Shown here: positions 48,798 through 56,897 of the stretch, in pieces
Numbering within the stretch: position 1 is the stretch's first letter
Layout of the letters: the number at the start of each line of letters is the position of its first letter
Position numbers and translations under genes: made by a program
Source of the DNA: CBDDKU01 sp965230375
Lineage (GTDB): Bacteria > Bacteroidota > Bacteroidia > Flavobacteriales_D > Cryomorphaceae
Assembly: GCA_965230375.1 (NCBI GenBank)
Contig: CBDDKU010000026.1
Span: forward strand, 124,001 to 188,000
Direction of reading: 5' to 3'
DNA: 64,000 nt
The notes under the pieces: generated by a model
Seen by the model: the letters and a program-made list of their open reading frames with translations, nothing else
The model's database searches: none
What the model was told of the DNA's origin: nothing

Positions 48798-51547
48798 TCT
48801 TCTAGTGTCTGTTTAACTTCTACTTCTTCAAATGCTTCGATGACATCTCCAACTTTGATGTCGTTGAACTTTTCGACGTTTAGACCACATTCGTAGCCTT
48901 TCGCTACTTCCTTCACATCATCTTTGAATCGCTTCAAGCTACCAAGCACTCCTTGGTAAACAACGATTCCATCTCGGATAACGCGAATCTTGGAGTTTCT
49001 GTTGATTTTTCCATCGATAACGAAACAACCAGCAATGGTACCGACCTTCGAGATTTTAAACGTTTCTCTAATCTCTGCGTTACCAGTGACTTTCTCTTCG
49101 ATTTTCGCTGAAAGCATTCCTTCCATCGCATCCTTGATCTCTTCGATAGCTGCGTAGATGATCGAGTATAGCTTAATTTGGATTTCTTCTTTCTCCGCAA
49201 GTCGACGCGCTCCGGCAGATGGTCTTACTTGGAATCCAACGATGATCGCATCAGAAGCCGTAGCCAAGAGTACATCACTCTCAGTAATCTGACCCACCGC
49301 TTTGTGAATCACGTTAACCTGGATCTTATCCGTAGAAAGCTTCTGAAGTGAATCAGCTAATGCTTCAACAGATCCATCCACATCACCTTTCAAGATGATG
49401 TTCAATTCCTTAAAGTCTCCAATTGCAATACGACGACCGATCTCATCAAGCGTAATGTGCTTTTGAGTTCTTACACCTTGCTCACGCTGCAATTGCTCGC
49501 GCTTAGATGCAATAGCCCGAGCTTCGCGCTCATCGTCAAGGACGTTGAACTTGTCACCTGCATTTGGTGCACCGTTCAGACCCAGCATGGAAACTGGTAT
49601 GGCTGGGCCGGCTACTTTTATCGCCTGACCTCGCTCGTTGAACATAGCCTTTACTCTACCCGAGTGATTTCCGGCAAGAACTACATCCCCAACACTCAAC
49701 GATCCTGCTTCAACTAAGAGCGTAGTAACATATCCGCGCCCTTTGTCGAGCGATGATTCAATAACAGTACCAACAGCGTTCTTATCTGGGTTAGCCTTAA
49801 GGTCGAGTAGCTCAGATTCTAAGAGAACTTTTTCGAGCAAATCATCCACGTTCGTACCATTCTTAGCCGAGATATCCTGGCTCTGGTACTTCCCACCCCA
49901 GTCTTCCACCAGAATGTTCATTTGAGATAGTTGCTCTTTTATCTTGTCCGGATTCGCTCCGGGCTTATCAATCTTATTGATAGCGAAAATCATAGGAATT
50001 CCGGCAGCCTGCGCGTGATTGATGGCCTCTTTTGTTTGAGGCATCACATCGTCATCAGCAGCTACTACGATAATGGCCAAGTCGGTAACCTGAGCACCAC
50101 GTGCACGCATGGCTGTAAAGGCTTCGTGACCCGGTGTATCGAGGAATGTGATACGGCGACCGTCTTCTACTTCAACGCTATAGGCACCGATGTGCTGGGT
50201 AATCCCCCCTGCTTCACCGGCAATAACGTTTTCCTTACGGATGTAGTCAAGAAGTGATGTTTTACCGTGGTCAACGTGCCCCATAACGGTAACGATTGGC
50301 GCACGACCTTTTAAGTCTTCCGGCTTATCTTCTTCAACTATGATCGACTCTTGAACGTCTGCCGTTGTGAACTCAACCGTGTATCCAAACTCTTCGACAA
50401 CAATACTGATTGTCTCAGCATCAAGTCGCTGGTTTATCGACACCATGATTCCCAAAGACATACAAGCCGAGATAATCTCAGGAACAGTAACTCCCATCAA
50501 ACTCGCAAGGTCAGAAACCGTTACGAACTCGGTGAGTTGTAATACTTTTGACTCTTCTTCTGCCTGTGCAAGTCGCTCTTCAGCACGCTTACTGTGCTCT
50601 TCACGCTTGAGTCTTCTATTCTTAGCAGCTTTTGATTTCGATCCACCCTGGAGTTTAGCCAGCGTTTCTTTCAATTCGCGATCGATATCTTCCTGGCTCA
50701 CTTCCTTACGGATAGGTCCACCTGCTTTTTGCTGTTGTCTTTTTGGCCCTTTCTTACCTGCCTTTTGCACATCCACTTTGTTCTGGATGCGCTTGCGCTT
50801 TCTTCTACCCTGCTGTGTTTCGGTACCTGGATTGGTACTCATAACAGGCTTTTTCTTCTTGCGTTCGGGAAGGTCGATTTTCCCAACTACTGTGGGTGCA
50901 TTCAGTTTGCCAACGTTCGAGCGAATCGTTTCTATCTCCTTTGGCTTATCTTCAGCCTTCTCTTCTTTCTTCGGCTCTTCCTTCTTCTCAGGTTGAGCTG
51001 GCTTTTCTTCCTTCGCTTCTTCAGCTTTCGGCTTAGGCTCTTCGGCTTTAACTTCTTCCTTAGCTGGCTTCGCTGGTTCGGCTTCCTTCTTAACTGGACC
51101 TTTTTTCTTCGGCTGTGTCTTAGAAAGATCAATCTTACCAACTACCGAAATGCCAGGTTTTGTTTCGGCTTCTGGTTCAACTGATTCCTTAGGCTCAGCT
51201 TTTGCAGGTTCAGCGGGAGCTTCCGCCGGCTTCTCAACTTCAGTGGCAGGTTTAGCTGGCTCGGCTGGAGCTTCTTCCTTTTCGGGTTCTGGTGGAGTTT
51301 CCTTTTTCAATGAAACGGTTTCGCGCTTCACACTTGAAACACCAGCAGACTTCGATTTCTCCTTGAGCTGTTTTGAGTCTGCAAACTCATCCATTAAGAT
51401 CTCGTAAGCAGCCTCTTCAATCTTGGTGTTGGGCTTGTTCTCAATATCAAACCCTTTGTTCCCGAGGAACTCCACGATAGTAGTGGTCCCCACATTGAAT
51501 TCTTTGGCGGCCTTACTTAATCTTACTGTTCTTGTTCTACCTGGCAT
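48794..51547 (-). CDS. infB: Translation initiation factor IF-2
   Basis: 917 residues. The N-terminus (MPGRTRTVRLSKAAKEFNVG) is the IF2_N domain. Residues about 70-300 form a long, low-complexity Lys/Glu/Pro/Ala linker. The G domain starts near 420: GHVDHGKTSLLDYI (G1), GGITQHIGAY (G2), DTPGHEAF (G3), NKIDKP (G4). Domains II-IV follow, ending in VEVKQTLED. IF-2 brings initiator tRNA to the ribosome. It is third in the rimP-nusA-infB operon, 51 bp after nusA. Confidence 0.97.
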   Translation of the reverse strand: MPGRTRTVRLSKAAKEFNVGTTTIVEFLGNKGFDIENKPNTKIEEAAYEILMDEFADSKQLKEKSKSAGVSSVKRETVSLKKETPPEPEKEEAPAEPAKPATEVEKPAEAPAEPAKAEPKESVEPEAETKPGISVVGKIDLSKTQPKKKGPVKKEAEPAKPAKEEVKAEEPKPKAEEAKEEKPAQPEKKEEPKKEEKAEDKPKEIETIRSNVGKLNAPTVVGKIDLPERKKKKPVMSTNPGTETQQGRRKRKRIQNKVDVQKAGKKGPKRQQQKAGGPIRKEVSQEDIDRELKETLAKLQGGSKSKAAKNRRLKREEHSKRAEERLAQAEEESKVLQLTEFVTVSDLASLMGVTVPEIISACMSLGIMVSINQRLDAETISIVVEEFGYTVEFTTADVQESIIVEEDKPEDLKGRAPIVTVMGHVDHGKTSLLDYIRKENVIAGEAGGITQHIGAYSVEVEDGRRITFLDTPGHEAFTAMRARGAQVTDLAIIVVAADDDVMPQTKEAINHAQAAGIPMIFAINKIDKPGANPDKIKEQLSQMNILVEDWGGKYQSQDISAKNGTNVDDLLEKVLLESELLDLKANPDKNAVGTVIESSLDKGRGYVTTLLVEAGSLSVGDVVLAGNHSGRVKAMFNERGQAIKVAGPAIPVSMLGLNGAPNAGDKFNVLDDEREARAIASKREQLQREQGVRTQKHITLDEIGRRIAIGDFKELNIILKGDVDGSVEALADSLQKLSTDKIQVNVIHKAVGQITESDVLLATASDAIIVGFQVRPSAGARRLAEKEEIQIKLYSIIYAAIEEIKDAMEGMLSAKIEEKVTGNAEIRETFKISKVGTIAGCFVIDGKINRNSKIRVIRDGIVVYQGVLGSLKRFKDDVKEVAKGYECGLNVEKFNDIKVGDVIEAFEEVEVKQTLED

Positions 51548-51598
51548 ATAGTTCTTAAGCTGTTACTGCGAATTTATTAAAATAAGGGGTTTTGTTGC

Positions 51599-52834
51599 TT
51601 ATTCTAACTCTTCGCGAAGTATTTTGAAAATTTCCTCGATGGTTTCTTCTTCGAGGTCTGTTCGTTTGACTAGGTCATCTTTGGTCAACTCCAGAACACT
51701 TCTCGCCGAGTCGAGTCCTGCAGCTTTGAGTTCATCGATGATCCAGCCATCAATTTCATCAACAAACTCATCCAGATCTACATCTTCCTCGTCTTCATCA
51801 GTTTCGCGATAAACGTCGAGTTCGTGACCTGTTAGTTTACTAGCCAATTTTATATTGTGACCACCTTTACCGATGGCCAACGAAACTTGATCAGGCTTGA
51901 GGAAAACCTCTGCCTTCTTCTCTTCTTCGTCAATTTTAATATTGCTGATCTTAGCAGGGCTCAAGGCACGCTGGATAAGCAATTGCATATTGTTGGTGAA
52001 GTTGATAACATCGATATTCTCATTCTTCAACTCACGTACAATGCTGTGAATACGAGATCCCTTCATTCCAACACAAGCTCCTACAGGATCGATGCGGTCA
52101 TCGTATGATTCTACCGCTACCTTCGCTCTTTCTCCTGGTACTCGTACTATTTTCTTGATCGTAATCAATCCGTCGAATACTTCAGGAACTTCCATTTCGA
52201 ATAAGCGCTCCAAGAATTCTGGGGCGGTACGCGAAACGATTACAACAGGGTTGTTGTTTCTCATTTCTACTTTTGAAACAACCGCTCTGATCGCGTCTCC
52301 TTTTTTGAAATAATCAGTAGGGATTTGCTCCGTCTTAGGCAAGATCAATTCATTTCCTTCGTCATCCAAAAGTAGAATCTCACGCTTCCAAACCTGGTAA
52401 ACTTCACCAGTAATAATTTCTCCTACACGCTCGCTGTACTTCTTGTACAAGCTGTCTTTTTCCAATTCGATGATTTTAGAAACCAAGTTCTGTCTCATCG
52501 ACAAAATCGAACGACGACCGAAGTGCTCGAGTCTGATCTCTTCCGTAGCTTCTTCTCCAATCTCAAAGTCTGGCTCGATTTTAATCGCATCAGAATAAGC
52601 GATCTGACTGTTGTCATCTTCTACTTCTCCATCAGGAACGATCTCTCTGTTTCTCCAAATCTCAAGGTCACCTTCGTCAGGGTTAATGATGATATCGAAA
52701 TTCTCATCAGTTCCGTGCTTCTTGATCAACATATTGCGAAATACGTCTTCAAGGATTCGCATCATCGTCTCGCGGTCAATGTTTTTGAATTCTTTAAACT
52801 CCGCGAATGAATCGAACAAATTGATATTGCTCAT
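51599..52834 (-). CDS. nusA: Transcription termination/antitermination factor NusA
   Basis: 411 residues: N-terminal RNA polymerase-binding domain (about 1-130), S1 domain (about 135-205, GEIITGEVYQVWKREILLLD), two KH domains (VGACVGMKGSRIHSIVREL and VSLAIGKGGHNIKLASKLTG), and a short C-terminal part without the acidic repeats of E. coli. It modulates pausing and termination. It starts 6 bp after rimP. Confidence 0.97.
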   Translation of the reverse strand: MSNINLFDSFAEFKEFKNIDRETMMRILEDVFRNMLIKKHGTDENFDIIINPDEGDLEIWRNREIVPDGEVEDDNSQIAYSDAIKIEPDFEIGEEATEEIRLEHFGRRSILSMRQNLVSKIIELEKDSLYKKYSERVGEIITGEVYQVWKREILLLDDEGNELILPKTEQIPTDYFKKGDAIRAVVSKVEMRNNNPVVIVSRTAPEFLERLFEMEVPEVFDGLITIKKIVRVPGERAKVAVESYDDRIDPVGACVGMKGSRIHSIVRELKNENIDVINFTNNMQLLIQRALSPAKISNIKIDEEEKKAEVFLKPDQVSLAIGKGGHNIKLASKLTGHELDVYRETDEDEEDVDLDEFVDEIDGWIIDELKAAGLDSARSVLELTKDDLVKRTDLEEETIEEIFKILREELE

Positions 52835-52840
52835 GACTTT

Positions 52841-53308
52841 TTAATTGAAATTTATTTTGATCTTGGCTTGCTTAATCTCAGGGTAGGTCAAAACGTGATC
52901 TTCTTCGATCACAATCTTTTTCTTCTTCCCTTCGACGCGTTCTTTTCTTGAAGTTTGTAAAGTGATTTTCTCTTCGTCGGCAGCTGCGAGCTTTCCTTCC
53001 AGCTCTTTGCCGTCTTCAATTTTCACCTTCAAGCTTCTTCCAATATTTTTAATGTACTGTCTGTAATCTCTCAATGGTTTGTCAAGTCCAGGTGAACTCA
53101 CTTGCAGCGAGAAATCTTCAGCCTCCCGATCGAGATTATGCTCGATTTGGCGACTGATATCTACACAATCTGATATAGAAACCGGCCCCATTCCCTCAAG
53201 CTCAACAACGATATTATTGCCAGGCTTAATCTGCAAATCGAGGATATAGTAATCCGTATCCTTAATTTTCTCTCCGATGAGAGCTCTTATTTGGTTTTCT
53301 GTAATCAA
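52841..53308 (-). CDS. rimP: Ribosome maturation factor RimP
   Basis: 155 residues, standard size, needed for 30S subunit assembly. Pattern seen: VVELEGMGPVSISDCVDISRQIE and FSLQVSSPGLDKPLRDYRQY, followed by the C-terminal SH3-like domain. It opens the rimP-nusA-infB operon. A hairpin with T-tract stands just upstream, between a -7 box and the ATG. Confidence 0.95.
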   Translation of the reverse strand: MITENQIRALIGEKIKDTDYYILDLQIKPGNNIVVELEGMGPVSISDCVDISRQIEHNLDREAEDFSLQVSSPGLDKPLRDYRQYIKNIGRSLKVKIEDGKELEGKLAAADEEKITLQTSRKERVEGKKKKIVIEEDHVLTYPEIKQAKIKINFN

Positions 53309-53319
53309 AGTATGTCAAT

Positions 53320-53342
53320 AAAAAGAGGGGCTCCGGCCCCTC
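53320..53342 (-). terminator. Hairpin with T-tract upstream of rimP
   Basis: GAGGGGCYCCGGCCCCTC-type stem (GAGGGG/CCCCTC plus inner pairs) followed on the minus strand by TTTTTATT. It lies 12 bp before the rimP ATG. It probably ends the MORN-protein transcript, but may also act as an attenuator in the rimP leader. Confidence 0.8.
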
Positions 53343-53365
53343 CACGATTTTATCTTATGCTGGCG

Positions 53366-53373
53366 CAAAGATA
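53366..53373 (-). promoter_or_regulatory. -7 element TATCTTTG, possible rimP promoter
   Basis: Exact TAnnTTTG on the minus strand, 29 bp after the MORN gene stop. A transcript starting here would contain the downstream hairpin before reaching rimP. Confidence 0.45.
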
Positions 53374-53401
53374 ATTAATATTTTCAGATAATCTATCGTC
53401 T

Positions 53402-55018
53402 CTAATAGGCGTTTTCTCTGTTGTCTTTAATCACTCTTTTTTGTCTTCCGTTCTCGTATTCTACTTCGCGAATAAGCGTTCCACTCGGCGTATAAGTTGA
53501 GCTTACACCATGGCGTTTTCCATCCTTGTAATATTCTTTGGTTGCGGGGTTTCCTCCAATGCGGTGATAGATCACCGAAAGTCCTTCTACTTTCCCGTTC
53601 TCGTAAGTCATCTCGCGCATCTTTCCTCCTTCAGGGTAGTAATAAACCCACTTTCCACTTGGTCTGCCTTCGGAATAGAACCCTTCTGATTCAACAATGC
53701 CTTGTGGTGAATACTTCTTATAAGCACCATTGAGATTTCCATCTTTGTACCAGGCCACTTCATCCTGGTTTCCGTTCTCATACCAATACTCCCACTTACC
53801 GTTCTTGATATCGCTAGTCCAGGTTCCTTGATAGCTCATTTTCCCGTTGTCGTACCATCCTTTCCAAAGGCCATCTATCTTTCCCTGGTTGAAAGACCCT
53901 TCATCTCTCGGGTTACCGCTTTCATACCATGACTTCCACAGCCCATGCTCTAGACCATCGACGTAAGGTCCTTCCTGAAGCTTCTTTCCAGATTCAAACC
54001 ATGTGGTCCATACGCCGTGCTTTCTATCATCCACATAGTCACCCGATCGCCACAAGCTACCGTCTTCGTAATAGCTCTTCCAGGTACCCTGACGTTTGTC
54101 ATCAACCCACTTTCCTTCGGTCTGAACCTGACCGTTCTCGTACCAGTACTCCCATTCGCCACTTCGCTTTCCTTCAGAAAATCCACCGCCCATTTCGGCA
54201 TGACCTTCGCGGCGATAGAACATCCATTCGCCATCTTCCTTTCCATTCACAAAATGTCCTTCCATAGAAGGAACGCCGACTTCGAAATACTCCTTGAATG
54301 GCCCATTCAGGGTGTCATTTTGGAAAGTAGAAACCTTGAAAACTCCGCCGGTTTGGAAATAGTAGGTCCAAACGGAATCCTTCTTTCCATTAAAGTAATT
54401 ACCCTCAGTTCGGAGACTTCCATCCACATACCAGGTCTTTGACAAACCATTGGGAAGTCCATCGCGGTAGGATTCTTCCTCTTTTTTGTTGCCATTATCG
54501 TAATAATCTGTCAGGTGCCCAGAACCATCTACAACAGTCTGTACTCCTGTGGAATCCCAGAAATTGACAATTGACAAAGAATCTATTCCGATAACTTTTT
54601 CCTCAGACTTCTTCTTACCATCGGGATACCATTCTGTCCAGACTCCGACTTTATCACCTTCGTTGTAAGTCCCTTGTAGCTCCTTGTTACCGTTGTAGTA
54701 ATAGGTCGTAAACGTGCTATCGATTTTATCCCAATAGAAGAAGCCCGACTCTTTGAGCTTTCCATTGGTGAAATAGTACTCAACAGAACCGTGGAGCCTT
54801 CCGAGGTGGTAATGTGATTTTTCTTTCAGGGTTCCATCGGCATAATAGTAGGTCCACTCACCCTGCTCCAAACCCGCCGAGTATGCTCCCTTGGCTCTAA
54901 CTTTTGTTTGATCCTTATCCCAATACTCGACATATGGCACACTTTGAGCCATTGCGAGAGAAACGAAGAAGAAGGAAAATATGGCGGATAGTCCTATCCA
55001 GGAAAGAAATTTCATCAT
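53402..55018 (-). CDS. MORN/YwqK-type repeat protein, secreted
   Basis: 538 residues from MMKFLSWIGLSAIFSFFF, giving a clean signal peptide ending AMAQ; longer starts run into the prenyl synthase gene. The whole mature protein is about 20 repeats of 22-24 residues with the pattern W-x-x-YY/WY-x-x-G-x-x-x-x-E-G-x-Y-x-x-G-x-x-x-G-x-W, as in KSYYEDGSLWRSGDYVDDRK. This matches MORN/YwqK repeats, which form elongated beta hairpin ladders. One irregular repeat (about 105-145, KVIGIDSLSIVNFWDSTGVQ) breaks the array. Function unknown; likely periplasmic or surface scaffold. Last gene of the RND-rfbA-prenyl synthase operon. Confidence 0.85.
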   Translation of the reverse strand: MMKFLSWIGLSAIFSFFFVSLAMAQSVPYVEYWDKDQTKVRAKGAYSAGLEQGEWTYYYADGTLKEKSHYHLGRLHGSVEYYFTNGKLKESGFFYWDKIDSTFTTYYYNGNKELQGTYNEGDKVGVWTEWYPDGKKKSEEKVIGIDSLSIVNFWDSTGVQTVVDGSGHLTDYYDNGNKKEEESYRDGLPNGLSKTWYVDGSLRTEGNYFNGKKDSVWTYYFQTGGVFKVSTFQNDTLNGPFKEYFEVGVPSMEGHFVNGKEDGEWMFYRREGHAEMGGGFSEGKRSGEWEYWYENGQVQTEGKWVDDKRQGTWKSYYEDGSLWRSGDYVDDRKHGVWTTWFESGKKLQEGPYVDGLEHGLWKSWYESGNPRDEGSFNQGKIDGLWKGWYDNGKMSYQGTWTSDIKNGKWEYWYENGNQDEVAWYKDGNLNGAYKKYSPQGIVESEGFYSEGRPSGKWVYYYPEGGKMREMTYENGKVEGLSVIYHRIGGNPATKEYYKDGKRHGVSSTYTPSGTLIREVEYENGRQKRVIKDNRENAY

Positions 55019-55040
55019 GATTGTGCTTAGAACGTCAGGA

Positions 55041-56021
55041 TCAGCTTTTTCGCACCTGAAGTGCTTCCAAAAAAGCGAAAAAACCGCGCCTTGCCGCATC
55101 ATCGATGTCTAGTTTTTTCAACAAATCGTGTGCTGATTGGAAGTAAGCGTCTGATTCATCACGTGAAAGGCGATCTATGCCCAACTCTTTGTAGATCTCA
55201 AGAACACGAGCTACTTTTTGCTTGGGATCTTGGATACGCTCGTGAAAGAATATTCCTTCTAATTCCGATTTAGTTGACCCCTTGGCTCCTTTTAGCGCTG
55301 CTATGGTTAAGAAGGTTTTCTTATTGGAAATGATATCTCCTCCCACTTGTTTCCCAAATGTCTCTGGGTCTCCAAAAGCATCGAGGTAATCATCCTGAAT
55401 CTGAAAACCAATTCCAGCTTTTACACCGAAATCGTAAAGGTTTTGCTGATCTTCTTCGGAAGCTCCGCCCAAAATTCCGCCCATCTTCAAGGCACATCCA
55501 AGCAATACAGCTGTCTTGTGTTTGATCATCTGGATGTACTCTTCTGGCGAAACATTCTCTCTCGTTTCAAAATCCATGTCACTTTGCTGTCCTTCACAAA
55601 CTTCCACTGAAGTGGTGTTAAACAAGTCGATGATTTCTGGAAGCTTCTCTCGCGATGACTTGGCCAGTAGCTTGTAAGCCTCAATCAGCATCGTATCGCC
55701 AGAAAGAATGGCCGCATTGTCGTCCCACTTGGCGTGAACGGTTGGCTTTCCCCTTCGGAGCGGCGCTTCATCCATGATATCGTCGTGAACGAGAGAAAAG
55801 TTATGGAACACTTCGATCGCGATAGCCGCAGGCAGTAGTGACTCATCACTGCCTTTATAGGCCTTTCCGGCCAAAAGCACCAGCAGTGGTCGGATGCGTT
55901 TCCCTCCGAGAGAAAGAATATAATCTATGGGTTGGTATAAATTGGTTTTCGGAAGATTCTCTCGGTAGGCTTCAAGCCCTTTTTCGAATGAATCTCGAAA
56001 TGGCGCAAGTGATTCGATCAT
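55041..56021 (-). CDS. Polyprenyl (short-chain) diphosphate synthase
   Basis: 326 residues, trans-isoprenyl synthase. First Asp-rich motif DDIMD at 80-84 (VHDDIMDEAPLRRGKPTVH), second DDYLD near 215, plus GGKRIRPLL (39-47). It joins isopentenyl units to an allylic diphosphate. Phe five residues before the first motif suggests a short product (C15-C20), but the chain length cannot be fixed by eye. It overlaps rfbA by 4 bp and precedes the MORN gene by 22 bp. Confidence 0.92.
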   Translation of the reverse strand: MIESLAPFRDSFEKGLEAYRENLPKTNLYQPIDYILSLGGKRIRPLLVLLAGKAYKGSDESLLPAAIAIEVFHNFSLVHDDIMDEAPLRRGKPTVHAKWDDNAAILSGDTMLIEAYKLLAKSSREKLPEIIDLFNTTSVEVCEGQQSDMDFETRENVSPEEYIQMIKHKTAVLLGCALKMGGILGGASEEDQQNLYDFGVKAGIGFQIQDDYLDAFGDPETFGKQVGGDIISNKKTFLTIAALKGAKGSTKSELEGIFFHERIQDPKQKVARVLEIYKELGIDRLSRDESDAYFQSAHDLLKKLDIDDAARRGFFAFLEALQVRKS

Positions 56022-56878
56022 TTAAGCAGGTTCAATAGGTATTGCCCATAACCACTCTTCACAAGGGGCTGAGCAATCTCGTTTAATTGGTTTGAATCGA
56101 TATAACCCATTTTAAAGGCAATTTCCTCAATGCAGCCAATTTTTAATCCCTGCCGACCTTCAATCACTTCCACAAACTGACCCGCTTGCATGAGCGATGG
56201 AAAGGTTCCCGTATCGAGCCAGGCGGTACCTCGATCTAAGATGGATACTTGAAGTTTCCCGGCTTCGAGGTATGCTTTGTTGACATCGGTAATCTCGTAT
56301 TCTCCACGCGCGCTTGGCTTGAGTTCTTTGGCGATGCGAACCACGTCGTTGTCGTAAAAATAGAGTCCCGGAACAGCGTAATTCGATTTCGGATTATTCG
56401 GCTTCTCTTCAATCGAAAGCGCTTTTAAATCATCATCAAACTCCACAACGCCATAACGCTCTGGATCTGAAACGTGGTAGGCGTAAACGATTCCTCCCTC
56501 GGGGTCGTTATTTTGTTGCAAAAGCCGACCGAGGCCCATCCCGTAGAAAATATTATCGCCCAAAACCAATGCTACTTTGTCATCGCCGATAAATTCTTCT
56601 CCGATCACAAATGCCTGTGCGAGACCGTTAGGCACTTCTTGAACTGCGAATGTAAACTTGCATCCAATCCGACTTCCGTCACCAAGTAGGCGTTCGAAAT
56701 TTGGCAAATCATCTGGAGTAGAAATGATAAGAATATCGTTGATACCAGCACTCATCAAAGTGGAGAGCGGGTAGTAGATCATCGGTTTATCATAGACCGG
56801 CATGAGCTGCTTACTCACGGCTATAGTCAGCGGGTAAAGTCTCGTTCCTGATCCACCGGCTAATATGATTCCTTTCAT
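56018..56878 (-). CDS. rfbA: Glucose-1-phosphate thymidylyltransferase
   Basis: 286 residues, makes dTDP-glucose from dTTP and glucose-1-phosphate, first step to dTDP-rhamnose and other deoxysugars. Motifs: ILAGGSGTRLYPLTIAVSKQ (5-24), PVYDKPMIYYPLSTLM, LGDNIFYG near 106, VVEFDDD, SIEEKPNNPKSNYAVPGLYFYD. rfbB, C and D are not in the window. It is second in the operon after the RND transporter. Confidence 0.96.
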   Translation of the reverse strand: MKGIILAGGSGTRLYPLTIAVSKQLMPVYDKPMIYYPLSTLMSAGINDILIISTPDDLPNFERLLGDGSRIGCKFTFAVQEVPNGLAQAFVIGEEFIGDDKVALVLGDNIFYGMGLGRLLQQNNDPEGGIVYAYHVSDPERYGVVEFDDDLKALSIEEKPNNPKSNYAVPGLYFYDNDVVRIAKELKPSARGEYEITDVNKAYLEAGKLQVSILDRGTAWLDTGTFPSLMQAGQFVEVIEGRQGLKIGCIEEIAFKMGYIDSNQLNEIAQPLVKSGYGQYLLNLLK

Positions 56879-56897
56879 CCTTGGGCTAATGTTTTGG

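Noticed and set aside
53402..55018. CRISPR-like repetition
   Set aside because: The repeats are codon-level MORN units inside an open frame with variable DNA sequence, not identical repeats with spacers.
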